From the NCBI GenBank assembly GCA_020348925.1, contig CP070758.1, forward strand, positions 2,480,974 to 2,525,618: a DNA stretch of 44,645 bases. Direction: 5' to 3'. A program made the translations under genes and the position numbers. The notes beneath the pieces were generated by a model that was given only the letters and a program-made list of their open reading frames with translations, was not told the DNA's origin and searched no databases. Numbering within the stretch: position 1 is the first letter of the stretch; every line of letters begins with the position of its first letter. Shown piece after piece: positions 15,515 through 24,763 of the stretch. This DNA is from Gemmatimonadota bacterium. GTDB taxonomy: Bacteria; JBHIER01; G020348925.

Positions 15515-16146
15515 TGGGGAATATCAAAACACGTTTCGCTGGTCGAATTCATGCAAATCTTCTCTTGATCTTATATCTACATATTTAAGGATAACCGCGT
15601 CCGAAAATTTATTCTGAGCAGATCCATAAAAAAAACATAAGAGCTCGTAAAGTCTGTACCATAATACGTTTCTTTGACTGAACATTTTACACATCTTGTC
15701 AATAAAGTTCTTGACACCGTAACCATTATTTAATAATATTAGTCCGTAAGGTGATTGGTGCTCACCTGTGGAAGGAACTGAAGAAAAGTGATATGCTCTC
15801 TGAATTGTCACAAACCAGAATCTCTTTGTATTCTTTAAAAATTGTTTCAATCCCAACTATCCCTTTGGTTTTTGACTTCTGCAGCTTTCTTTAAGAAAAA
15901 GGGATCGAGATGAACGGAAATATTAACCCTTCCCTCCAATAACGGCTCCGATGGGCCGGATGACTGGAGTGTCGTTGCTGCAGAATAGAAATACTCAGAG
16001 AATCAAACACCATGAAATGCATAACCTTCACCTGAATATCAGTACAGATCAACGATAGAAATACGCCTCTTTTGAGATAGATGGCTATTAGTCAAGCAGA
16101 AGCTCAGATTGCTAAGCACAAATCACCCTATGAAAGGAGGAGTAAA
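15515..16146. other. 632-bp gap: no convincing gene
   Basis: AT-rich non-coding DNA between the esterase and the sorting-tail protein. It holds a strong promoter match at 15711-15739. Just after that promoter, AGGTGA (15749-15754) and TCACCT (15762-15767) can pair around a 7-base loop. If the promoter drives the downstream gene, the 5' leader is about 400 bases long. I could not identify a riboswitch class or a structured RNA with confidence. Confidence 0.5.
15711..15739 (+). promoter_or_regulatory. Strong sigma-70-type promoter match
   Basis: A perfect TTGACA (-35), a 17-base spacer and TAATAT (-10). It would start transcription near 15746, roughly 400 bases before the sorting-tail protein and the Rhs gene. 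It could equally transcribe a short non-coding RNA. Confidence 0.5.
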
Positions 16147-16779
16147 ATGAAAAAGATCCTTGTCTCTCATTCCTCTTACAGGAAAGGCCTCAGCTGGCTC
16201 GTCGTACTCATGATACTGTTACCTATTTTAACAGCTGTCTCTCGAGAGGAACAAGCCAGTGATACGAATCAAGATGTGGTTACATTTCAACACCGGGCAA
16301 TTTCGGAGCAACAAAAATCCGCATCAGGCGACAGCGGCTACACCATAAGATACGACTACAATGAACAAGGGCGCCTGGTGGGAGTGGACTACGGCGACAG
16401 CACGGTTATTATATATAGTTACGACAACGCAGGAAACCTCCTTTCAAGGGTAATCAAGCGGGGATCTCTCCGCACAGGGGATGTCGAAACAGAAACGCCC
16501 TTGACCTACGAATTGGCCCAAAATTATCCAAATCCTTTTAATCCGATAACAACCATCAGATACCAAATCCCGAAAAAGAGCCACGTGACATTGACAATTT
16601 ACAACATCCTCGGCCAGGAAATCCGAACACTTGTCAACGATCGACAAGATGTTGGCACATACTCAATCGTATGGGATGGACGAGATCAATTCGATCAGGA
16701 TGTGTCCAGCGGGATCTTCTTCTGCAGGATGATTGCTGGTCAATTTGTTCAAACAATGAAAATGATAATACTGAAATAG
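16147..16779 (+). CDS. Secreted protein with one YD repeat and C-terminal NPFNP sorting domain
   Basis: A 210-residue protein. An N-terminal hydrophobic segment (about 15-32) acts as export signal. Residues about 64-102 carry a YD/Rhs-type repeat (YDYNEQGRLVGVDYGD, YSYDNAGNLLSRV). Residues about 121-210 are a FlgD-like/type-A sorting domain: LAQNYPNPFNPITTIRYQIP, ILGQEIRTLVN, GTYSIVWDGRD, SSGIFFCRM. In FCB-group bacteria this tail directs export through the type IX system and is removed or attached at the surface. AAAGGAGG precedes the ATG. It lies 44 bp before the giant Rhs gene, and the shared YD motif suggests a related origin or joint surface function. No enzyme motif is seen. Confidence 0.82.
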   Translation: MKKILVSHSSYRKGLSWLVVLMILLPILTAVSREEQASDTNQDVVTFQHRAISEQQKSASGDSGYTIRYDYNEQGRLVGVDYGDSTVIIYSYDNAGNLLSRVIKRGSLRTGDVETETPLTYELAQNYPNPFNPITTIRYQIPKKSHVTLTIYNILGQEIRTLVNDRQDVGTYSIVWDGRDQFDQDVSSGIFFCRMIAGQFVQTMKMIILK

Positions 16780-16823
16780 CTCATTGAAGCTTTTCTGAAT
16801 CGCCAATCATAAGGAGTTCGAAA

Positions 16824-19800
16824 ATGCTCAGAAAAGAACGTATGGTCATTACTTGCTTTTGTTTCATACTTCTCTTTCAATCCGCTGATGCCTACATCGA
16901 GAAAAGTGGAAACGTTTCAGGAGAGACATGGATCGATACTACCTATTATATTACCGGCAGTATCACTGTGAATGACGATGAAACCCTGACTATCGAGGCG
17001 GGAGCAGTCATCAAATTCAAGCCTGATCTCCGTCTCAAGGTATACGGTACCCTCGTGGCAACCGGTGAAGAGGGAAACGAGATTGTATTTACAGCTTCCA
17101 GTGATACTGATCATGGACAGCCAATCCCTGAAGCCGCTGGAATTCCTTCACCCGGAAGCTGGCAGGGAATTTACTTCGATGGGCTTGATTACCGGGATGG
17201 AACCGGCCAATTGGATTGGTGTATTATCCGTTACGGCGGGCAGGCCGGGTATGATGCCCCCAATGCCAACGCGTTTTTTCGCCTTTCCGGTTCAAGCTAT
17301 TTCAGAGATTGCACATCCGAATACAGTGCCACCTCCGGAATCAAACTATCGCAATGCTCACCTTCGATTGAAAACAACATTTTCTCCAACAATGTCAATC
17401 ACGGCTTGGACGTCGAGGGAGGATCCTCTGTCGTCGACAATAATACGTTCAATAATAATGGAGGCTATGGAGCCTACCTGGATGGTGTTGCCTGTAAAAG
17501 TTATACGCGTAACCAGGGTGTAGACAATGGTATCAATGGCTTTGGCGTGATCGGAACAGTGGAGTCCCATTGTACGTGGTCAATGGGTTCGGGGAGCTTT
17601 CCCTTTGTGCTTCCGGACGAGGTTGAAGTGCAAGAAGGTGGAGAGTTGACGTTTTCTGAAAACGCTATTGTCAAAGGAGATTCTCTTGGACTGCTCACTG
17701 TGAATGGAAAACTAGATGCAACTTTCGTAACGTTTACCTCACTGAAAGATGATGATATCGGTGGAAATAGCGACGGAGACAGAGGAAGTCCATCCTGTGG
17801 TGATTGGTATGGCATTTATGTGACAGGAACGGGTAGATTTGATGGTTGCAACATTAAATATGGCGGGCGACAGGGTGGGTATCAGGTTCCTCTCGCTAAC
17901 GTTCGATTTTCGAATTGTGATTCCAGTTGTTTTCGGAACAGTCAAAGCGGATTCAGTGCCGAACACGGTGCAAGAGTCCATAATTGCTCTCCCGAGATTT
18001 CAGACAGTCGTTTTTATGGTAATCTGGGGCATGGAATATTTGCTCAGGGTAGCAGTTCTGCTCCTGCCATTAGGAACAACGTGTTGGGCGATGATGATGG
18101 TTACTGGTCAGGCAATGGTGGATGGGGAGTATATCTTGATGATGTGATACTCACAAGCTATGCGAACAACAAGGGCGGAGAAAATGGAATAAATGCGATT
18201 GGAGTCAGCGGGACTGTCACAGAGAATTGTGAGTGGGAAATGGGCGTTTCTGGGTCCGTTGACTTTCCATTTGTTATTCTTAAAGAGAATCAGGTCTCGG
18301 TTCCCCTGGGACACACACTCACACTGACTTCAAGAACAATCATCAAGGCCGATTCCTCATCTTCAATACTGGTTGATGGCACGCTCACAGCTGAGGGTGA
18401 TTACCAGCGAGGCACGGTCGTTTTTACTTCCTTTAAGGACGATGAATATGGGGGAGATACCAACAGTGATGGGCCAAGCTCTGGAGAACAGGGAGACTGG
18501 GACGGCATATTTCTGAACGGACAGGGGGATAAACAGGGAATTGGCGAATTCAACACGTGTGTTATCCGGTACGGTGGATACAGGCATGGTTCAGCAGAAG
18601 CCAATATCCGTTTCAATCAATCTGATTCGGGACATATTACAAACAGCTTATGTGAATATAGTGACTATATTGGTGTTGAAGTAATCAGTTGTTCACCCGA
18701 TATTTCCGGCAACGAATTTCTACACAATGCAGATTCGGGATTATATGTGTTCGGCAATCAAGCGAAACCAGTCATCGCCGATAATATTTTCACCGGCAAC
18801 GGATTGGACGCATTTGGACCGGGCGATAGCACATACGCGGTTGTATTGAGCAGTACCATATTAATGAGTTACACCGGGAACACAGGGAGCAGGAATGGTA
18901 TTAACGCATTTGCTATGAATGGTTTGATCGAGGACTCTGTGACTTGGAGTATGCCTGATCAGGATTTTCTCTTTATCATGACCGAGAATATCGATGTAGA
19001 AAAAGAGGGAACACTATCTCTATCGGCCGGGACTATTTTAAAGGCAAAAGATGGTACGGAATTGAACGTTAAGGGTGTTCTTGAAGCAAGGGGCACCGAG
19101 GGTGATCCCGTTTTTATTACATCTATTGGAGACAACATTGGCGGAAATAAGCTGTCAGGTGAACAAGTGATTAACATCGAGCCTGGAGCCTGGGATGGGA
19201 TCTACCTGAACGGTCAGGATGAAAACCTTGGTATCGGAAAGTTCGACTGGTGTATAATCCGATTCGGAGGAAGATCAGGTCAGTATAATCCAATGGCAAA
19301 TATTCGTTTCGACAAATCAGATTCAGGATATTTCAGGCACAGTATTTCGGAGTACAGCAAGTTCAGCGGAATTCGAATCGACAACTGTTCCCCGGTTCTT
19401 GACAGCAGTTCAATGAACTTCAATCTGAAAGACGGACTTATGGCTGTAGGTGACAGTTCCGCACCGATTGTTATCAACTGCAGTTTCAACAAAAACTCCG
19501 AGTATGGTGCAAACATGGATGACATCATCCTCACAGGGTACATCGATAATACTGGCAATGAAAATGGTACGAATGGATTCAGAGTTAAAGGCTGGGTAAA
19601 TGAATCCTGTTCATGGTCAATGGGTTCAGAGACATTTCCGTTTATCATGAAGGACGTTCTCGTCGATGATGAAGCGACATTGACTTTATCGGCTGGGACC
19701 ACTATCATGGCAGAATCAAACGGACGTATGAAAGTATATGGGACACTTGACGTGAATGGAAATTATGGTGAATATGTTATTTTTACATCAGTGAAAGACC

Positions 19801-22800
19801 CGGATTGGGGAGTAGTATTAGGGGATAGCTTGGAAGAACCAGGACCCGGCGACTGGGACGGGATCTACCTATATGGAAAGCATGAAGACAAAGGGATTGG
19901 ATTGTTCGATTACTGTCTCGTTCTTTATGGAGGTGCAATCGGTCATGTCATCGAGGCCAACATCTATTTCAATGAATCTGATTCAGGGTACGTTAACCAT
20001 AGCGATATACATGAAAGTGCCGCGTATGGAGTTAAAGTTGAAGGGTGTTCGCCTACATTTCGAAGAAACTTAATCACTCACAACATAGGCCCCGGTATAT
20101 ATAGCGGGGCAAATAGTAAACCTGATCTCGGCAGGGATGCTGCTGCAAATCAGGGAAAAAACTTAATATCATTCAATGACAATAATGGCTTTGGGGTATA
20201 CAATGCATCGAATAGCACCATAAAAGCATATTGTAATTCGTGGGGATATACAACTGTTGAAGACATCGATACTCATCTTCGAGATAATGAAGAGGGAGGT
20301 GGAGAGATCCTCTTCGATCCCTGGCTGGAGAAATGCCCAAAACGGGAAACGACAAAACAGTCTAATGGAAAAGATGGAAAAGTTAAGGATCCGATCTCAA
20401 CCGCGACAGGTGAGTTGTATAACGAGATGGTCGACCTGTATCTTGGCGGACCACTCCCCCTCTATTTCAGCAGATATTATGCATCACTGCTGACAAGAGA
20501 CGGCAATGTGAACAGTCGGTTTGGCACAAATTGGATGCACAATTTCGACTTGAAGCTTATCCTGGATGGAGATGATGCCTCAGCCGTTTACTATGGAGGG
20601 AAAACCATATCCTTTCAGAAGGATGATTTCAACTGGGAACTGGTGTATTCTGAACCGATTATCTATCAACTTGTAGAATCAGGAAATGAATTTAAGCTAA
20701 TGGATCCGGAGAGATCCCTCATATTTACCTTTAATGAAAATGGCATGTTCGTTCAAGTCGCTGATCGAAACGGAAACGTCCTCGATCTTACCTATAACGA
20801 TGACATGCTCAGCCAGGTATCAGACGGGCGCGGCCGAAGTCTTTCCTTTCTCTACACAGATGACAAGCTGACCCAGGTCCAGGACCAGAGCGGCCGCATG
20901 GTTTCATACTCATACACCGGGAATAATCTGACAGAGTTTACCGATGCCAATGGCTACTCCACCATGTATACCTATACCGAGACGGATGGGTACACGGGGC
21001 TGCTGACATCGACAACACGTTCCGAGGGCAACACACCATACACACAGATCTATGATGAACTGGGACGAGTTCTATCTCAAACAGACAGCAGGTCCAACGC
21101 AACTCGCCTTGCCTACGATTCTCCGGCAGAGGGGATGACAACTATCACAGATCCGCTCCTCAATGCTACTACACATACTCATGAGGACTTCAAGCGACTG
21201 ACCCAGTATCTCGACAACAACAATGAGTCTTGCTACATCACGTACGACGCGAACAACAGACGGACTGGCATAACCGACCGCCTTGGAGACGAGACAACCT
21301 TCACCTATCATGAAGCATCTGGCAAGATAAGTACTACGACCGATGCTGAGGGTAATACCACCTCGTACATCTATTCATCCCAAGCTCAGGGAGACTTTGA
21401 CTTCTACAACCTGACACGAATCGAATACCAGAACGAGACTTCAATCACCATGTCCTACGACGATTCAGGCAACCTGCTCACTCTGACTGACCAGGCAGGA
21501 CAGAACTGGTCCTATTCCTACAACAGTATGGGGCAGATGACCTCCGCTACCAATCCAGCAGGTGGAACAACAAACTATTCCTACAATTCCGACGGGTCAC
21601 TGGCCAGCTACACGGACCATTTCGGCAATACGACCAGCATCGTCTACGACACCTATAAAAGACCCCAGCAGGTGACATACCCCGATGGGACGACACGTCT
21701 ATTCACCTACGATGAGAAAGATAACCTGACATCTGCAACCGACGAGAGAGGTATGAAGACAATCCTGTCCTATGACACCAATGGCAATTTGAAAACCGTT
21801 ACGGATCCTATGAACAATAACCTCTCGTTGGAATATGACGGCAACGACGCAATCATCTCATCGTCCGACAGACTCAACGCCACAACCTATTACTTCTATG
21901 ATGGAAACGAACTGCTGTCCTCCATCACCAATCCGGCAGTTGAAGCCACTGACTTTCTCTATGACAGCCATGGATGGCTCACTTCGGTGACAGATCCGGA
22001 TGGTCATACATCCACTATAGCATATGATGAAGAAGGTGTTGTGACTTCCCTTACCGATGCTCTGTCAAACACCTGGAGCTATATGAGCGACAGGCTGGGA
22101 CGAATAACTCGAATACTAATCCCGGAGGGCAGCTCCCACGATTTCACCTATGACAGCATGGGAAGAGTATCAACCTACACAGATCCCTTGTCCAGAAGTA
22201 CTACCTATACATACGACGATCGGGGATTCATCACAGGGTGGTCTCTACCAGGTAATCTGTCGGCAGATTATGACCGTGACAACCTGGGCAATATCATCAG
22301 CGTGATCGATCCGAATGGAGAGAGCTGGACCCGCGACTACGATGAGATGGGGCGGCTGACTACCGAAACCGACCCCCTGAGCCGCTCAACCATTTATAAT
22401 TATGACAACAGGAGTCGAGTATCGAATATCACCTATCCCGGTGGTTCCCTGGAGATCACTCATGATGAGGCTGGAAACATCGTTCGCAAACTGTACTCGG
22501 ATGGTACAGATATCAGTTTTGCCTACGACGACAATAACCGTCTCTATTCATCAAACGACCTGAGCCTGGAATACGATGCACGGGATGACATAGTGGCCTG
22601 TAATGGTCTGTTGATGATACGAGATCAAGCGGGCCGTATTTCCTCCCTCACCCTGGCTCCCGAAAAAGTCATAACCTATAGCTACAACGGTCGAGGTTTA
22701 GTCATCCAAGTCACCGACTGGCTTGGCGGAACAACAGTCATCGACTATGATGAGGCAGGTCACATCATTTCCATAACCCGTCCCAATGGCATCATCACAA

Positions 22801-23900
22801 CGTATAGTTACGATAATGATGGCAGGCTAATCAGTATTGATGAGGCCAGCTCAGCCAGACTTTCGTCAATTTCTTTGACAAGAAACAGCGCCGGGGACAT
22901 CACATCCGAGACACGAAACGTCCCCCTCATTCCCGATCTTTCTTTGGATACTCAAACGCTATCATATGATGAAGCTTGCCAGGTCACAGAATTTACATAC
23001 GATGAGATGGGACGGTTGACCGAAGACATTCGACGTTCGTACTCCTGGAACCTGGCTTCAAGGCTTGTTTCGTACACAGAAGCTGGAAATACTGTAACCT
23101 TTACCTATGATGGATCAGGATTGCTGCACACGAGAACATCGGAAGATGTCACCAGGGAATACGTCTGGAATTACGCCCTGGGCCTCCCGTCAATCTCCCT
23201 CGTCAAAGAGAATGGCCATGACATTATGTTTTACATCCACCTCCCGGGAGGAAGACTGCTTTACAGTATCGATGCATCGAACGATACGCGCCATTACTAT
23301 CATTTTGATGAAACGGGGACGACGCTTTTTCTCACAGATGAAGCAGGCGCCATCACCGACACCTATGGCATCACGCCGTATGGGGAAACCGTAACGAAAA
23401 CTGGAATCACAGAGAATCCCTTTACCTTTTGCGGGGCTTTTGGTGTGCTTCAGGAAGGCGATACGGGGCTCTATTCCATGAGAGCCCGGTTTTATGATTC
23501 AGGTACAGGGCGATTCATTTCTACCGATGTCATCAATTCGATTCACCCCATAGAGATCAATCCCTATCAGTATGCCATGCAAAATCCCATGGCTCATTCG
23601 GATCCGATGGGTCTACAGACATTTCATTACTCTTTTCTTGATAATTATATACTGCCATTTTTTGTGGATTACTATATAAATATGTCCAGGAAAAAAGTGG
23701 AAGCTCCTATGCAACCGCCAGCATTAAATCCGACATTTGATGCTGCAAAAGATCGTGATCAAAGTGACTTGAAGCCTTCTTCGGACAGGGATGGAGGTTT
23801 TTCCTTTATAAGTTCACGGTACACTCTCAGAGATGAACCAATGTTTTGGGGAGGTATTTGGCCAGAAGTCGGATTTGCCACACCCACTCCTACACCATAG
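16824..23900 (+). CDS. Giant secreted beta-helix/Rhs-repeat protein (polymorphic-toxin-like)
   Basis: A 2358-residue exported protein with a signal peptide (residues about 7-24). Residues about 25-1180 are five tandem right-handed beta-helix modules of about 220 residues. Residues about 1188-1265 match the Rhs entry domain (DPISTATGELYNEMVDLYLGG, FSRYYAS). A long run of YD repeats (such as YDSMGRVSTYTDPLSRSTTYTYD) reaches about residue 2200. The Rhs core follows (YSMRARFYDSGTGRFISTD, NPYQYAMQNPMAHSDPMGL, ending about 2262), then a unique 95-residue tail. Rhs proteins form a shell that carries a C-terminal toxin or effector. Here the tail is cut by an amber codon, and the frame continues 63 codons further. 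AAGGAG precedes the ATG. The tail's activity is not recognisable. Confidence 0.9.
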   Translation: MLRKERMVITCFCFILLFQSADAYIEKSGNVSGETWIDTTYYITGSITVNDDETLTIEAGAVIKFKPDLRLKVYGTLVATGEEGNEIVFTASSDTDHGQPIPEAAGIPSPGSWQGIYFDGLDYRDGTGQLDWCIIRYGGQAGYDAPNANAFFRLSGSSYFRDCTSEYSATSGIKLSQCSPSIENNIFSNNVNHGLDVEGGSSVVDNNTFNNNGGYGAYLDGVACKSYTRNQGVDNGINGFGVIGTVESHCTWSMGSGSFPFVLPDEVEVQEGGELTFSENAIVKGDSLGLLTVNGKLDATFVTFTSLKDDDIGGNSDGDRGSPSCGDWYGIYVTGTGRFDGCNIKYGGRQGGYQVPLANVRFSNCDSSCFRNSQSGFSAEHGARVHNCSPEISDSRFYGNLGHGIFAQGSSSAPAIRNNVLGDDDGYWSGNGGWGVYLDDVILTSYANNKGGENGINAIGVSGTVTENCEWEMGVSGSVDFPFVILKENQVSVPLGHTLTLTSRTIIKADSSSSILVDGTLTAEGDYQRGTVVFTSFKDDEYGGDTNSDGPSSGEQGDWDGIFLNGQGDKQGIGEFNTCVIRYGGYRHGSAEANIRFNQSDSGHITNSLCEYSDYIGVEVISCSPDISGNEFLHNADSGLYVFGNQAKPVIADNIFTGNGLDAFGPGDSTYAVVLSSTILMSYTGNTGSRNGINAFAMNGLIEDSVTWSMPDQDFLFIMTENIDVEKEGTLSLSAGTILKAKDGTELNVKGVLEARGTEGDPVFITSIGDNIGGNKLSGEQVINIEPGAWDGIYLNGQDENLGIGKFDWCIIRFGGRSGQYNPMANIRFDKSDSGYFRHSISEYSKFSGIRIDNCSPVLDSSSMNFNLKDGLMAVGDSSAPIVINCSFNKNSEYGANMDDIILTGYIDNTGNENGTNGFRVKGWVNESCSWSMGSETFPFIMKDVLVDDEATLTLSAGTTIMAESNGRMKVYGTLDVNGNYGEYVIFTSVKDPDWGVVLGDSLEEPGPGDWDGIYLYGKHEDKGIGLFDYCLVLYGGAIGHVIEANIYFNESDSGYVNHSDIHESAAYGVKVEGCSPTFRRNLITHNIGPGIYSGANSKPDLGRDAAANQGKNLISFNDNNGFGVYNASNSTIKAYCNSWGYTTVEDIDTHLRDNEEGGGEILFDPWLEKCPKRETTKQSNGKDGKVKDPISTATGELYNEMVDLYLGGPLPLYFSRYYASLLTRDGNVNSRFGTNWMHNFDLKLILDGDDASAVYYGGKTISFQKDDFNWELVYSEPIIYQLVESGNEFKLMDPERSLIFTFNENGMFVQVADRNGNVLDLTYNDDMLSQVSDGRGRSLSFLYTDDKLTQVQDQSGRMVSYSYTGNNLTEFTDANGYSTMYTYTETDGYTGLLTSTTRSEGNTPYTQIYDELGRVLSQTDSRSNATRLAYDSPAEGMTTITDPLLNATTHTHEDFKRLTQYLDNNNESCYITYDANNRRTGITDRLGDETTFTYHEASGKISTTTDAEGNTTSYIYSSQAQGDFDFYNLTRIEYQNETSITMSYDDSGNLLTLTDQAGQNWSYSYNSMGQMTSATNPAGGTTNYSYNSDGSLASYTDHFGNTTSIVYDTYKRPQQVTYPDGTTRLFTYDEKDNLTSATDERGMKTILSYDTNGNLKTVTDPMNNNLSLEYDGNDAIISSSDRLNATTYYFYDGNELLSSITNPAVEATDFLYDSHGWLTSVTDPDGHTSTIAYDEEGVVTSLTDALSNTWSYMSDRLGRITRILIPEGSSHDFTYDSMGRVSTYTDPLSRSTTYTYDDRGFITGWSLPGNLSADYDRDNLGNIISVIDPNGESWTRDYDEMGRLTTETDPLSRSTIYNYDNRSRVSNITYPGGSLEITHDEAGNIVRKLYSDGTDISFAYDDNNRLYSSNDLSLEYDARDDIVACNGLLMIRDQAGRISSLTLAPEKVITYSYNGRGLVIQVTDWLGGTTVIDYDEAGHIISITRPNGIITTYSYDNDGRLISIDEASSARLSSISLTRNSAGDITSETRNVPLIPDLSLDTQTLSYDEACQVTEFTYDEMGRLTEDIRRSYSWNLASRLVSYTEAGNTVTFTYDGSGLLHTRTSEDVTREYVWNYALGLPSISLVKENGHDIMFYIHLPGGRLLYSIDASNDTRHYYHFDETGTTLFLTDEAGAITDTYGITPYGETVTKTGITENPFTFCGAFGVLQEGDTGLYSMRARFYDSGTGRFISTDVINSIHPIEINPYQYAMQNPMAHSDPMGLQTFHYSFLDNYILPFFVDYYINMSRKKVEAPMQPPALNPTFDAAKDRDQSDLKPSSDRDGGFSFISSRYTLRDEPMFWGGIWPEVGFATPTPTP
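16900..20230 (+). repeat. Five tandem ~220-residue beta-helix modules within the Rhs protein
   Basis: Each unit repeats the same order. It opens with W/M-S-M...FPF (or LFI), then LTLSAGTIIKAD-type strands, VxFTSxKDD, GDWDGIYLNGQ, CIIRYGG, ANIRF, SDSGY, CSPxIxxN, and closes with SYxxNxGxxNGINAF. Units begin near 16920, 17575, 18235, 18950 and 19615. The sequences are diverged, so recent duplication is unlikely. The region resembles pectate-lyase-like right-handed beta-helices. Confidence 0.8.
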
Positions 23901-24092
23901 TTCACATATACTTTCCGTGAAGTTAATGGGATAGATTTTATCAGAAAGCAAATCGATATACTCGAAGAATCCTTCCGCCAACAGAAAGGACCTTCTACCA
24001 CACCACAGCTTCCGGATACTCCAAATGGTGGTAACCGTGAGATACCATTCGATAAATTCATGAAAGACCTGTTCAAAAAAGGACAAAGATGA
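23901..24092 (+). other. In-frame continuation of the Rhs protein beyond an amber stop
   Basis: Directly after the TAG at 23898-23900 the same frame stays open for 63 codons to a TGA. It would encode a polar, lysine- and proline-rich segment containing FREVNGIDFIRKQIDILEES and IPFDKFMKDLFKKGQR. The residue choice looks protein-like and continues the proline-rich TPTPTP linker. No good start codon with a ribosome-binding site exists inside it. It may be a nonsense mutation, a sequencing or assembly error, or rare readthrough. Confidence 0.5.
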
Positions 24093-24168
24093 CCAAGTCA
24101 TGGTGATCCGTGACAAGTAATACCAATCAGAATTTTGATCTAATCATGCATTTCATTTTGGAAGGAAG

Positions 24169-24489
24169 ATGATATTCACTACATCAGAACTAAAAGACCT
24201 CATACTCGCAGAGATCAGCATTCGGCACACCCTGGGTGAGCAGGTTGGGGGAAGCGGACATCTGGGATTCGTCAGTTTGACCAACCTGGAGATCGGGGAA
24301 CCGGTGGAGATCAAATTCAAGGAGAAGCAGGCATTTGAGATCCTGTTCAGTTTTGAGACATACACCGAATCCGAGTTTCACTATGCCACAGACGATGATG
24401 ATTCAGATGATATGTACCGCAGTATCTATCACGCCAAAATTATTGTCGATAAAGAGTTGAAGGTTTTACATTATACTAACCTGCCATAA
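24169..24489 (+). CDS. Small unknown protein next to the Rhs gene (possible immunity protein)
   Basis: A 106-residue acidic soluble protein, MIFTTSELKDLILAEIS at the start, with alternating strands and an aspartate-rich stretch (TDDDDSDDMYRS, near residues 83-94). GGAAGGAAG lies just before the ATG. I recognise no family. Its place directly after the Rhs toxin-like gene, on the same strand, is where immunity proteins usually sit; that is the only argument for such a role. An alternative is an unrelated small regulatory or binding protein. Confidence 0.6.
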   Translation: MIFTTSELKDLILAEISIRHTLGEQVGGSGHLGFVSLTNLEIGEPVEIKFKEKQAFEILFSFETYTESEFHYATDDDDSDDMYRSIYHAKIIVDKELKVLHYTNLP

Positions 24490-24681
24490 TCACCAACTGT
24501 TCCTTTTGAAACCGCATCATTATTACCCTCACATAAGGAACGGATATCTTAACTCCTCTTCGCATTAAGAACTGTAATACTCCCTTCTTCAAAGACAAAT
24601 ATGAACGAATAAGCTCTTCCTCATTTTCTGGTTTTTATACTCAGTCAGGGATCATTATTAGAAAAAAATAAAAAAATCTTC

Positions 24682-24710
24682 TTGACAAATGAAACTTTAC
24701 TGTATATATT
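24682..24710 (+). promoter_or_regulatory. Promoter of the GntR-phosphatase/ABC operon
   Basis: A perfect TTGACA (-35), a 17-base spacer and TATATT (-10), 54 bases before the first start codon of the operon. The -10 lies inside the inverted repeat at 24698-24724. Together with that repeat it is the main content of the 274-bp gap 24490-24763. Confidence 0.7.
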
Positions 24711-24724
24711 GCGTCTATACAGTA
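24698..24724. promoter_or_regulatory. Probable GntR operator: perfect 9-bp inverted repeat
   Basis: TACTGTATA and TATACAGTA are perfect inverted arms with a 9-base spacer. They overlap the -10 and the start of transcription. YtrA-type GntR repressors bind such AT-rich palindromes. A repressor bound here would block the promoter, so one or both GntR-domain proteins of the operon probably autoregulate it. Confidence 0.65.
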
Positions 24725-24763
24725 TGGACGATATAGTCAGAACGCTGTGTCCGGGAGGTAAAC

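Noticed and set aside
16900-20230. CRISPR-like or simple tandem DNA repeats in the Rhs gene
   Set aside because: The periodicity is at the protein level (about 220 residues) with diverged DNA; there are no short direct repeats with spacers.
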